A program made the translations under genes and the position numbers. A DNA stretch of 64,000 nt from positions 434,001-498,000 of the forward strand of contig NZ_SNZR01000011.1 in the NCBI RefSeq assembly GCF_004363955.1, in the 5' to 3' direction. Source of the DNA: Enterovirga rhinocerotis (lineage in GTDB: Bacteria; Pseudomonadota; Alphaproteobacteria; Rhizobiales; Beijerinckiaceae). Positions 42,654 to 50,598 of this stretch are shown here, in pieces (the stretch's first letter is position 1; every line of letters starts with the position of its first letter). The notes under the pieces are model-generated. The model saw nothing but the letters and a program-made list of their open reading frames with translations, searched no databases and was not told where the DNA came from.

Positions 42654-43910
42654 TCAGGCCCTCTCGCGCGAGGCGCGTTCCAGCGCCTCGCGATGCTCGG
42701 GCGCCGCGATCGCGATCATGCGGCGGGCGCGCTCGGCGAGGCCGATCCCGCGGAGGTCGGCGACGCCGTGCTCGGTGACGACGAGGTCGGCGTCGCTCCT
42801 CGCCACGGTCACGGTGCCGATGCCGACGGAGATGCGGCTCGTCCTGCCGTCCTTCGTCGTCGAGGGGAGGGCGATGATCGAACGCCCGCCCTCGCTCGCG
42901 AGCGCCCCTCGGACGAAATCGACGAGGCCGCCGACGGCCCCGACGTAGTTCTTGCCGGCGATCTCGGAATTCACCTGCCCGGTGAGATCGACCTCGATCG
43001 CCGAATTGATGGCGCGGACGTTCGGGATCGCGGCGATCGTCGCATGATCGTGGGTGCGCGAGGCCGGATGCACCGCGACCGCCGGGTTGTCGTGGACGTG
43101 GTCGAACAGGCGGCGCGTGCCGAGCACGGTGTTGGCGATGGTGACGCCCCGGTCGAAGGGCTTGCGGGCATTGGTGACGGCGCCCCGTTCGATCAGGTCG
43201 ACGCAGACGTCGCCGATGACGCCGGAATGGATGCCGAGATCGCGATGCCCCCCGAGCCCGGACAGCGCCGCGACCGGGGTCGCCCCGACGCCGAATTGCA
43301 GGCAGGCGCCGTCCGGAACGAGGGACGCGACATGGCGCGCGATCGCGGCTTCCGTGTCCCCGAAGCGGGCCGCTCCGAGTTCCTGCGGCGGGGCATCGGC
43401 CGCGACATAGAGGTCCGGCGCCCGCTCCTCCGGGAGGGCCGCGCCATGGGTCCAGGGCGCCTGCGGGTTCACCTCGGCGATCACGAGGCGCGCGTGACGA
43501 GCGGCGAGGGCCACGTAGTCGTGGGTGAGCGAGAGGCTGTAGCCGGAGCGCCCGGGCGGCGGCGGGGCGACCTGGAGGAGGACGACGTCGGCGCGCATCG
43601 CACCCGTCCGGAAGGCCCGTTCGAGGGCGCTGTAATGGCAGGACAGGACGTCCAGAACGCCCGCCCGCGCCAGGGCAGCACTCGTCCCGATCGCCCCGTA
43701 GCTGCGGAACGCGATGCCGGCGCTCCGCTCGGGCGCGAAGGTGTCCGAGAACGTCGCGCCGAGGAAGCAGGTGAAGGGGCCGATCGCATCCTTCTGCGCG
43801 ACGAGGCGCCGCGTCAGGGTCAGCGGCTCCGCCGTGCCCTGGCCGCACAGGACGAGGTCGCCCGGCCTGATCAGGCCGGCGAAGTCCACGCTGTCCGCGG
43901 GTCGGATCAC
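42654..43910 (-). CDS. Acetyl-CoA hydrolase/CoA-transferase family protein
   Basis: 418 residues from GTG 43910, which has a GAGGGG seven bases upstream; TTG 43925 would overlap the acyl-CoA dehydrogenase stop (TTGA) and is an alternative. The chain shows the two-domain 4-hydroxybutyrate CoA-transferase fold: LVLCGQGTAEP early, LQFGVGATPVAALSGLGGHRDLGIHSG in the middle, GQVNSEIAGKNYVGAVGG and VVTEHGVADLRG late. Moves CoA between organic acids. Directly follows the acyl-CoA dehydrogenase on the same strand. Confidence 0.9.
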   Translation of the reverse strand: MIRPADSVDFAGLIRPGDLVLCGQGTAEPLTLTRRLVAQKDAIGPFTCFLGATFSDTFAPERSAGIAFRSYGAIGTSAALARAGVLDVLSCHYSALERAFRTGAMRADVVLLQVAPPPPGRSGYSLSLTHDYVALAARHARLVIAEVNPQAPWTHGAALPEERAPDLYVAADAPPQELGAARFGDTEAAIARHVASLVPDGACLQFGVGATPVAALSGLGGHRDLGIHSGVIGDVCVDLIERGAVTNARKPFDRGVTIANTVLGTRRLFDHVHDNPAVAVHPASRTHDHATIAAIPNVRAINSAIEVDLTGQVNSEIAGKNYVGAVGGLVDFVRGALASEGGRSIIALPSTTKDGRTSRISVGIGTVTVARSDADLVVTEHGVADLRGIGLAERARRMIAIAAPEHREALERASRERA

Positions 43911-43921
43911 CGGGCGGCCCC

Positions 43922-45088
43922 TCAATAGGATTTCGGCAGCCCGAGCACCTTCTCGGCGATGAAGCAGAGAACGAGCTGCGGGCTGACGGGCGCGATGCGC
44001 GGGATCATGACCTCGCGCAGGTAGCGCTCGACATGGTATTCCTTGGCATAGCCGAAGCCGCCATGGGTCATGACGGCCTGCTGGCAGGCGTTGAAGCCGG
44101 CCTCGCCGGCGAGATACTTGGCCGCGTTGGCGGCCGGCCCGCAGGGCAGGCCGTTGTCGTATTGCCAGGCGGCCGACATCACCATGAGCCAGGCGGCCTC
44201 GAGCTCCATCCAATTCGCGGCCAGCGGGTGCTGGATGGCCTGGTTCTGGCCGATCGGCCGGTTGAAGACCTGCCGCTCCTTCGCATAGGCGGTGGCGCGC
44301 GAGAGCGCGAGCTGGCCGAGACCGACGGCCTCGGCCGCGATGAGGATCCGCTCCGGGTTCATGCCGTGCAGGATGTATTCGAACCCCCGGCCCTCCTCGC
44401 CGATCCGGTCCTCCATCGGGATCTCAAAATCCTCGAAGAAGAGTTCGTTCGAATCGACGGCCTTGCGGCCCATCTTCTCGATCTCGTGGACCTTGATCCG
44501 GTCGCGGTCGAAATCGGTATAGAAGAGCGTGAGGCCGTGGGTCGGCTTCGTCACGTCTTCCAACGGCGTCGTGCGGGCGAGCAGCAGGATCTTCTTGGCG
44601 ACCTGGGCGGTCGAGATCCAGACCTTTTGGCCGTTGACGACGTAGCGGTCGTTCTTGGCGACGGCGCGCGTCCTGAGCTGCGTCGTGTTGAGGCCCGTAT
44701 TGGGCTCCGTGACCGCGAAACAGGCCTGCTCGCGGCCCTCGACCATGCCGGGCAGCATGCGCCGCTTCTGCTCGTCCGTGCCGAAGACGACGACGGGGTT
44801 CAATCCGAACACGTTGATGTGGACGGCCGAGGCGCCCGTCATGCCCGCGCCCGAGCGCGCGATCATGCGCATCATCAGCGCGGCCTCCGTCACGCCGAGG
44901 CCCGAGCCGCCATATTCCTCCGGGATGCAGATGCCGAGGAAGCCGCCCTCGGCCATGGCCTTGAAGAACTCGGTCGGGAAACCGCCCTCGGTGTCGCGGC
45001 GATGCCAGTAATCGTCGCCGAAGCGGGCGCAGATGGCGCCGACGGCCTCCTGAATGGCCTCCTGATCGGGGGACAACGCGAAATCCAT
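43922..45088 (-). CDS. Acyl-CoA dehydrogenase
   Basis: 388 residues. FAD/substrate contacts: CFAVTEPNTGLNT, WISTAQVAKKILLLART, ERILIAAEAVGLGQLALSRAT, FNRPIGQNQAIQHPLA and the carboxyl MTHGGFGYAKEYHVERYLREV. The usual catalytic-glutamate region is present but the exact base cannot be fixed by eye. A GAGGA lies upstream of ATG 45088. Oxidises an acyl-CoA to enoyl-CoA; with the CoA-transferase behind it this is a two-gene unit that complements the adjacent ligase operon. Confidence 0.92.
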   Translation of the reverse strand: MDFALSPDQEAIQEAVGAICARFGDDYWHRRDTEGGFPTEFFKAMAEGGFLGICIPEEYGGSGLGVTEAALMMRMIARSGAGMTGASAVHINVFGLNPVVVFGTDEQKRRMLPGMVEGREQACFAVTEPNTGLNTTQLRTRAVAKNDRYVVNGQKVWISTAQVAKKILLLARTTPLEDVTKPTHGLTLFYTDFDRDRIKVHEIEKMGRKAVDSNELFFEDFEIPMEDRIGEEGRGFEYILHGMNPERILIAAEAVGLGQLALSRATAYAKERQVFNRPIGQNQAIQHPLAANWMELEAAWLMVMSAAWQYDNGLPCGPAANAAKYLAGEAGFNACQQAVMTHGGFGYAKEYHVERYLREVMIPRIAPVSPQLVLCFIAEKVLGLPKSY

Positions 45089-45421
45089 CTCGGTCCTCGT
45101 TCAAATGCCGGTGGCGGCCGGGGCGGCGGAGGGGACCCGTTCTTCGGCCCCGTCTTCGGGCAGGCCGGTCCCGCGCAGGATCGTGCGCTGCCCTGGTGTC
45201 GGGGCCAACCCACGGGGCGATCTCGCCATCGGGCTCGTCATGACGTCGGCGCCGTCATCGGCGAACCAGCCGCCGCGACGGCGACCGCCCAGGCCGTCGT
45301 CCTGTCGAGACTGCAATAGCCGCCGAGCGCTCCCATGCCGCTATCGATCCAGCTTCGTGGACGGATTGTCCAGCGCTGCGAGGGTTTGCGGGACGATCCG
45401 GGATGGGCTCGGGCCGGCGGC
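45089..45421. other. Divergent intergenic region between acyl-CoA dehydrogenase and the retron operon
   Basis: About 330 bases. The first 20 bases hold the ribosome site of the dehydrogenase. The remainder shows no gene character on either strand and no repeat; the retron promoter starts at its right edge. Confidence 0.5.
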
Positions 45422-45450
45422 TTGGTGTGCCCCGGCGCGCTTGCTATACG
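45422..45450 (+). promoter_or_regulatory. Sigma-70-like promoter of the retron operon
   Basis: TTGGTG (45422-45427), a 17-base spacer and TATACG (45445-45450): good -35/-10 boxes with ideal spacing, ending 30 bases before the ATG of the ARM gene. The predicted start near 45457 would leave a 24-base leader. Strength and use are inferred. Confidence 0.6.
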
Positions 45451-45480
45451 TCCGGCCGGCTTGGCAACGAACGGGTTTTG

Positions 45481-48400
45481 ATGAGGATCGTCCGAGCGGC
45501 GCGGCTGTGGTTCAAAGGCGGCTCGTCCGACAAGCTGTACGAGGTCGACCTCGTCGAGAACGACGGCCTGTTCGGCGACGCCCGATTCCTGGTCAATTTC
45601 CGCTATGGGCGCCGCGGCTCGAGCCTGCGCGAGGGAACGAAGACCACGGTCCCGGTGACGCGCGAGGCGGCCGAGAAGGTCTTCGACAGCGTCGTCGTCG
45701 CCAAGGTCAACGAAGGCTATCGCAGGACCGACCAGGGGGCGGCCGCCCCCTCTATCGCGACGTCTCCGGAAGCCCCGGCTCCCGAAGCGGTCGAGGGGCG
45801 TGGGCTGAAACTGCTCGGGCGGCTCGAAGCGCATCTGCGCAGCCCCTGGCCCGGCCCGGATCGCGACCGGCTGCTCTGGCGCATCGGCGAGGTCCGCCTT
45901 CGCGCGGCGACGCCGACGCTCCTCACCCTCGCCGAGAAATCGGGCCCGGAGGCCAGCTATTCGCTTGTCTTCGCCCTCGCCCGCGCGGCCGGCGCCGCCG
46001 CTGCCGACAGGCTGAAGACGATCGCGCGCTCGGCCGACAGCGCGCTGGTGCGGGACCTCGCCGCCTTCGCCCTCGTCTCGCCCCTGATGGGTGACGCACG
46101 CGAGACCGGCGCGCTCGATTCGTCCCTGCCGCGATCGGTGATCGAGGCGGGGGAGGCGCGCGATGCCGATCGGATCGTCGGTGCCCTCGCGGATCTCGCG
46201 GCGAGTGCGAAGGGGCGCTCGCTGGACGTGGGACGTTCGCTCGTCGCCCTGGCGCGTGCCGCGCAGGGCGATGCGGCGCTGAACGCCGCGCTCGCCGCAG
46301 CCGTCGCGCGCCTTCCGGCCCGGCCGCCCTACCTGTTCGGCCTGCGCAAGCTCTACAAATATGCCGAGATGGCCGACGACGCGGCCCTGTTCGGAGCGAG
46401 CGCGCACCGCTTCGAGACCGCGACGCCGATGTACAAGACCTCGCGCGTCTATCGCGGCCGCGTCCACGTGCCCGAACTCGGGACGCGCCTTCAGCTCGAC
46501 GAGGTGCGCGACAGGCCCGACACGCAGATCGGGCTCGCCGATGCGACGCTGCGCTATTTCAAGCGCCGGATCTGGCGCACCTTGCGCAAGCGCGGCGAGC
46601 TCGGCGATCCGACCTTCGCCGAACTGGCCACGTCCTATCTGCTGGCCCTGCAGCCGGCCGATCTCAGCGCGCCCGCAACCTGGACGCATTTCGTCTACGG
46701 GGCGAACGGCCAGTGGAACCGCGAGGCGCGGTCCTCCGGCCCCCTGTCCAAGAACTGGACGGCGAGCCAGCTCCTCCAGCGCAACGACCGGCGGTCCGTC
46801 GCCCGCTACGGCAGCCTGACCTTCCAGGAGCGGCCCTCGGCTCCGCCCGGGGAGGGGCGTCCGGAAGCCTTCCCCGACCTGTGGAATGCCCGCCCCGACC
46901 TCGGGCTCCGCCTCGCGGCCGAGAGCCCGGTCTGGCCGGCGGCCATGCTCGGCCTTCGGGTGCTGAAGGCCCAGCCGGCTTTCGTATCCGCGCTCGCCTC
47001 TGCGGAGATCGGGCGTCTGCTGGCCTCGCCTCATGCCGAGGTCGCGGCTCTCGCCTTCTCCGAGGCGCGCGACCGGCTCGCGACGGGCACCGCGGACGAC
47101 GACCTCCTCGCGGCCCTGCTCGGGGCCGATCTCGTCGAGGCGCGCCGGCTCGCGACCGAGAGGATCGAGCACGATGCGAGGTTGCCCTGGTCGGGGGAAC
47201 GCCTCGCCCTCGCGGCGATCACCGCCTCCCATTCCGATCTCGCCGAGCCCGTCGCCCGCTGGTCGCGGGAGCGGCGGCTCGCGCCGGGCCTCGCCGAACC
47301 GCTCGCCCGCGCCGTCGTCGCCTGGCTCCTCGCGGTACCGGCCCATCCCGACGCCCCGGCCGAAGCCGTCATCCGGGCCGCCCGGTCGCGCCTGCGGCTT
47401 CTCTGGCCGGACCGGACCATGCCGGCCCGTCCGGAAGACGTGCGACAGCTGATGGCGCATCCGGCCCCCGCGATCATGGCGGCCGGCATCGACATCCTGG
47501 GCCTCAGCGGAACCGATCCGTCGACGATCGCCGACGAGACCTGGCGCGCCCTACTCGGTTCGTCGTCGGAGGATGTCCAGGAGGCGGCGCTGACGCTCTT
47601 CGGAGGCCTCGGCGACGAGGACCTCTCGACCCACGCGCCGCTCGTCGTCGCCTTCGCGACCTCCTCGTCGAGCCGCCTCCGGCAGGCCGCCCGGCCTCTC
47701 GTCGCACGGATCGCCGAGCGCGACCCGGCTCTCGCCGACCGGCTCGCCCACGACCTGATCGGAACGCTGTTCCTCTCCGCTCCGGACGAGGATTATCCGG
47801 CCGACATCATCGCGCTCCTGCGCGAGGCGATGCCCCGGCAACTCGCCGCCCTGGACGAGGCGACGGTCTGGCGGATGCTGCAGGCGCGGGCCAAGGGCGC
47901 GCAATTGCTCGGCGCGGATCTCCTTCTCGGCCGCGAGCCGGCTGCGTTCTCGGTCAGGCAGATCGCCCGGCTCGGCAATCACGCGCATCTCGCCGTCCGG
48001 CAATGGGCGATGGCCGCCTATGCCGCGGCGCCCGAGCGCTTCCGCGCCGAGGCGGCCGACGCCGTCCTGCTCGTCGAGAGCGAATGGCCCGAGGTCTACG
48101 ACTTCGCCCGGCAGCAATTCGAGACCTGGCCGCCGGAGGCCTGGACGCCCGAGACGCTCGCGGTCGTCACCGACAGCGTGAAGCCGCCGGTCCTCGACTT
48201 CGCGCGCCACCTCCTGCGCAGCCGCCTCGCCCCGGCCGATGCCGAGGCGCAGCTGACGCGGCTCCTCGAACATCCCGCGCAGGCGATGCATCTCCTCGTC
48301 ACCGAGATGCTGACGCAGGAGGCCGCCGGGTCCGACGCGGCCTTCGCGAAGCTCCTGCCGCTCGCCCGCATCGTCATGCTTCAGGTCCTGAAGGGCCGGG

Positions 48401-48627
48401 TCGCGAAGGACCGCATGGCCGCCTTCCTGACGGCGGAGGCGCTGCGCGATCGCGGTCGGGCGGAGCGCGTGGCGCCGCTCTTCGCCGATCTGACGCTCAG
48501 CGGCACGGAGCGCGACCGGGCCCATGCGGTGCTCGCGCTTCGCGACATCGCCCGTGCCCATCCGGGCATCGCCCTCCCGATCGCGTCCCGACCCGCGCCC
48601 CTCCGACCGACCGGCCGAGCCGCCTGA
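45481..48627 (+). CDS. WGR-domain/ARM-HEAT repeat protein of a retron system
   Basis: 1048 residues from ATG 45481. Residues about 1-82 form a WGR-like domain (LWFKGGSSDKLYEVDL, VNFRYGRRGSSLREGTK, AEKVFDSVVVAKVNEGY), the fold that in PARPs and MolR-like proteins contacts nucleic-acid ends. The remainder is a long alpha-solenoid of Ala/Leu-rich helical pairs typical of ARM/HEAT repeats. No nuclease motif was seen. It shares one base (TGATG) with the SWIM gene and precedes the retron ncRNA and RT. I recall ARM-repeat proteins as a component of type XIII retrons; they are expected to be part of the effector arm. Confidence 0.85.
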   Translation: MRIVRAARLWFKGGSSDKLYEVDLVENDGLFGDARFLVNFRYGRRGSSLREGTKTTVPVTREAAEKVFDSVVVAKVNEGYRRTDQGAAAPSIATSPEAPAPEAVEGRGLKLLGRLEAHLRSPWPGPDRDRLLWRIGEVRLRAATPTLLTLAEKSGPEASYSLVFALARAAGAAAADRLKTIARSADSALVRDLAAFALVSPLMGDARETGALDSSLPRSVIEAGEARDADRIVGALADLAASAKGRSLDVGRSLVALARAAQGDAALNAALAAAVARLPARPPYLFGLRKLYKYAEMADDAALFGASAHRFETATPMYKTSRVYRGRVHVPELGTRLQLDEVRDRPDTQIGLADATLRYFKRRIWRTLRKRGELGDPTFAELATSYLLALQPADLSAPATWTHFVYGANGQWNREARSSGPLSKNWTASQLLQRNDRRSVARYGSLTFQERPSAPPGEGRPEAFPDLWNARPDLGLRLAAESPVWPAAMLGLRVLKAQPAFVSALASAEIGRLLASPHAEVAALAFSEARDRLATGTADDDLLAALLGADLVEARRLATERIEHDARLPWSGERLALAAITASHSDLAEPVARWSRERRLAPGLAEPLARAVVAWLLAVPAHPDAPAEAVIRAARSRLRLLWPDRTMPARPEDVRQLMAHPAPAIMAAGIDILGLSGTDPSTIADETWRALLGSSSEDVQEAALTLFGGLGDEDLSTHAPLVVAFATSSSSRLRQAARPLVARIAERDPALADRLAHDLIGTLFLSAPDEDYPADIIALLREAMPRQLAALDEATVWRMLQARAKGAQLLGADLLLGREPAAFSVRQIARLGNHAHLAVRQWAMAAYAAAPERFRAEAADAVLLVESEWPEVYDFARQQFETWPPEAWTPETLAVVTDSVKPPVLDFARHLLRSRLAPADAEAQLTRLLEHPAQAMHLLVTEMLTQEAAGSDAAFAKLLPLARIVMLQVLKGRVAKDRMAAFLTAEALRDRGRAERVAPLFADLTLSGTERDRAHAVLALRDIARAHPGIALPIASRPAPLRPTGRAA

Positions 48628-50279
48628 TGAACTTCGTCCATCGCTATTTCGGCGAGACCCGCGCCTCGTCCGACGCCGTCTCGACCCTTCTCGGCTTCGC
48701 GCCCGACACCTTGCGCGAGCCGACCTATTTCGTCGGCCGGGTGGCGCGCCATCTCCCGTTCCGCGAGGCGATCTCGGCTCTCCACCACGTCGTCGTCTCG
48801 GACCTTCGCTTCAAGCCGAAGGACCGCACGGAGTATCTCGCCTGGCTGAAGGCGCACGAGGAGCAGCTCCTCGCCGAGGCCCTCGCCAGCGGCGAGGATG
48901 CGCAGGCGAAGATCGAGAGCCTTCGCCGCGAACTCGATGGCATCTACAAGAAGTCGAGCGCGATCATGGCGCCGTTCTACAAGGCGCAGCAAAAATACTT
49001 CAACTGGCTGTACACGGCCGATCGGGATGCCTGGATCGTCCTCGACCCCGTGATCACGGTGCATCCGGACGAGGTCTTCTTCGAGTGCTTCAGCCTCGAC
49101 GAATCCACCTATGGCCGGCTGTCCTGCGACCACGACGTCTTCGAGCGGATCGAGGACATGGCCTGCGGCACGACCAATATCGATTACAGCCACGCCCTCT
49201 ACGACGAGTTCCAGAAGATCAGGAGCTACCGCGACACGACCCTGTCGATAGACCCCACCGGCTTCGAGGTGCAGACGAGCGGCGAGGCAGCCTATCGCGA
49301 GGACAAGATCGAGCTTCCGGATTCGTGGATGCGCGGCTTCCTGCAGGTCTCGAGCGCGATGGCGCAGCCGGCGCATGTCGTCGACCTGCATCCGGTCGAC
49401 ATGCACGCCATCCTGACGCGGCTCGCCGCGAAGAAGGAGCGCCACGGCCCGCGCTCGCTCCGCTTCCTGCTGGAGCCGGACAAGCCGGTCTCGGTCCTGA
49501 TCGAGCCCTGGAACGAGAGGCTCACCTTCCGGCGCTCGATCTACAAGGGCCGGGAGGGCGCGGAGATCCGGATCTGGGGTCGTCGCCGCCTCGCCATCCT
49601 CGCTCGCGCTCTGCCGCTCGCGAAATCGGTGCGGCTGCATCTCCTCGGGACGGGCCTGCCCTCCTTCGCGGTGGTGGATTTCGGCGGCCTGCGCTTCACG
49701 CTGGGGCTGTCCGGCTGGACGGCGAACGATTGGTCGCGCGCCGGCCAGTTCGACCTCCTCGCGCCCCGCGCCCGAGTCGATCAGGCGAGTGCCGAACGCG
49801 TCTTCGCGGCCCTGGGGGCGCGCTATTCCGCGACCGTCGACGAGATCGCCGCCGATACGGGTCTCGACCGCACGCTCGTCGCAGGGGCCCTCGGCCTCTA
49901 CGTGCAGAACGGCCGCGCCATGTACGACCTCGACAAGCGCGTCTTCCGCCTGCGCGAACTGACGCGCGAGCCGCTGCATGCCGGCGCGCTTCGCTTCGCG
50001 TCGGAGCAGGAGGAGAAGGCCGACCGTTTCGTCGAGGCGCGCCTTGTCACCATCGCCTCGACCGATCGGCGCGACGGCCGCCGGATCGTCAACGGCGAGG
50101 TGATGGACGACGGCAAGACGGTGCGGCCGATGATCGCCCTCGATGCGGATGACCGCCTGGTCGAGGGGCGCTGCGAATGCTGGTTCTACGGACACAACAA
50201 GCTGATGCGCGGCCCCTGCGAGCACATGCTGGCGCTTCGCCGCCTGTTCCACGCCCAGGTGGAGGGGAAGGCGGCGTGA
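48627..50279 (+). CDS. Winged-helix SWIM zinc-finger protein (WHSWIM) of a retron system
   Basis: 550 residues. A large amino-terminal region of no known family (about 1-375) is followed by a winged-helix segment (about 383-447: RYSATVDEIAADTGLDRTLV...RAMYDLDKRVFRL) and a SWIM zinc finger near the end with ligands C516, C518, C531 and H533 (CECWFYGHNKLMRGPCEHM). SWIM fingers bind DNA or proteins. ATG 48627 overlaps the ARM gene by one base, so the pair is coupled. Immediately followed by the retron ncRNA. Expected to act with the ARM protein and RT; the target is unknown. Confidence 0.88.
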   Translation: MNFVHRYFGETRASSDAVSTLLGFAPDTLREPTYFVGRVARHLPFREAISALHHVVVSDLRFKPKDRTEYLAWLKAHEEQLLAEALASGEDAQAKIESLRRELDGIYKKSSAIMAPFYKAQQKYFNWLYTADRDAWIVLDPVITVHPDEVFFECFSLDESTYGRLSCDHDVFERIEDMACGTTNIDYSHALYDEFQKIRSYRDTTLSIDPTGFEVQTSGEAAYREDKIELPDSWMRGFLQVSSAMAQPAHVVDLHPVDMHAILTRLAAKKERHGPRSLRFLLEPDKPVSVLIEPWNERLTFRRSIYKGREGAEIRIWGRRRLAILARALPLAKSVRLHLLGTGLPSFAVVDFGGLRFTLGLSGWTANDWSRAGQFDLLAPRARVDQASAERVFAALGARYSATVDEIAADTGLDRTLVAGALGLYVQNGRAMYDLDKRVFRLRELTREPLHAGALRFASEQEEKADRFVEARLVTIASTDRRDGRRIVNGEVMDDGKTVRPMIALDADDRLVEGRCECWFYGHNKLMRGPCEHMLALRRLFHAQVEGKAA

Positions 50280-50287
50280 TGGACAGC

Positions 50288-50316
50288 TTGCCTTCGGCAC
50301 CGCCGGCCCGTAACCA
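50288..50316 (+). promoter_or_regulatory. Possible internal promoter for the retron ncRNA
   Basis: TTGCCT (50288-50293), a 17-base spacer and TAACCA (50311-50316). The -10 match is weak, but the predicted start at about 50323 coincides with the first base of the a1 stem (50324). The ncRNA could equally come from the upstream operon transcript. Confidence 0.35.
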
Positions 50317-50323
50317 TTTCCCA

Positions 50324-50556
50324 ACGAGGGGCGCCGGTCGGACAGGACCTTGCAACCTGGGCGGCGTTTCGCCGTCCCTGCACCCTGCCCGGCAAAGCGT
50401 CACTGGCCCGCTCTTCACTGGGGGACCCCAGCCCACCCGTGCGGATTTCCAGTTTGGGTTCCTTGAACCCAAATCCGCACGGGTGGGCGGGGTCCCTTCG
50501 AGTGGACCGAGCCAGTCCCGAGATGAGACGAAGGCATCCCGGCCGGCGCCCCTCGT
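50324..50556 (+). ncRNA. Retron msr-msd non-coding RNA
   Basis: A 233-base RNA with the layout of a retron template/primer. The ends pair: a1 50324-50341 with a2 50539-50556, 18 bp including one G-U. Inside, 50359-50366 and 50370-50377 form an 8-bp hairpin with a UUU loop, typical of msr. The msd follows: ACTGGC 50402-50407 pairs with GCCAGT 50511-50516, CACT 50416-50419 with AGTG 50501-50504, 50422-50429 with 50489-50496, and GCCCACCCGTGCGGATTT (50431-50448) with its exact complement 50471-50488, leaving a single bulged A at 50430. The RT begins 42 bases downstream. Seen directly; the branching G and msDNA length are not determined. Confidence 0.88.
50402..50516 (+). other. msd region: long hairpin template of the retron
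   Basis: A stem of 18 + 8 + 4 + 6 base pairs broken by one bulge and two small internal loops. The tip has an alternative inner hairpin, TTTGGGTT (50453-50460) with AACCCAAA (50466-50473), competing for the AAA used in the outer stem. The complementary single-stranded DNA would fold into the same hairpin. Confidence 0.8.
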
Positions 50557-50598
50557 ATTCTCCCCCCACGCGTCTGTGTCCGGATCGGGAGCGCGGCC

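Noticed and set aside
46713-50279. 1188-residue plus-strand frame that reads partly into the SWIM gene
   Set aside because: Its first two thirds are an Arg/Pro/Ala-rich out-of-frame reading of the ARM gene; the true SWIM start is ATG 48627 in the same frame.
50402-50516. Simple terminator or MITE in the gap before the RT
   Set aside because: The 115-base stem is nested inside an 18-bp a1/a2 stem with an msr-type hairpin and sits directly before a retron RT; a terminator would also lack the outer pairing and has no U tract here.
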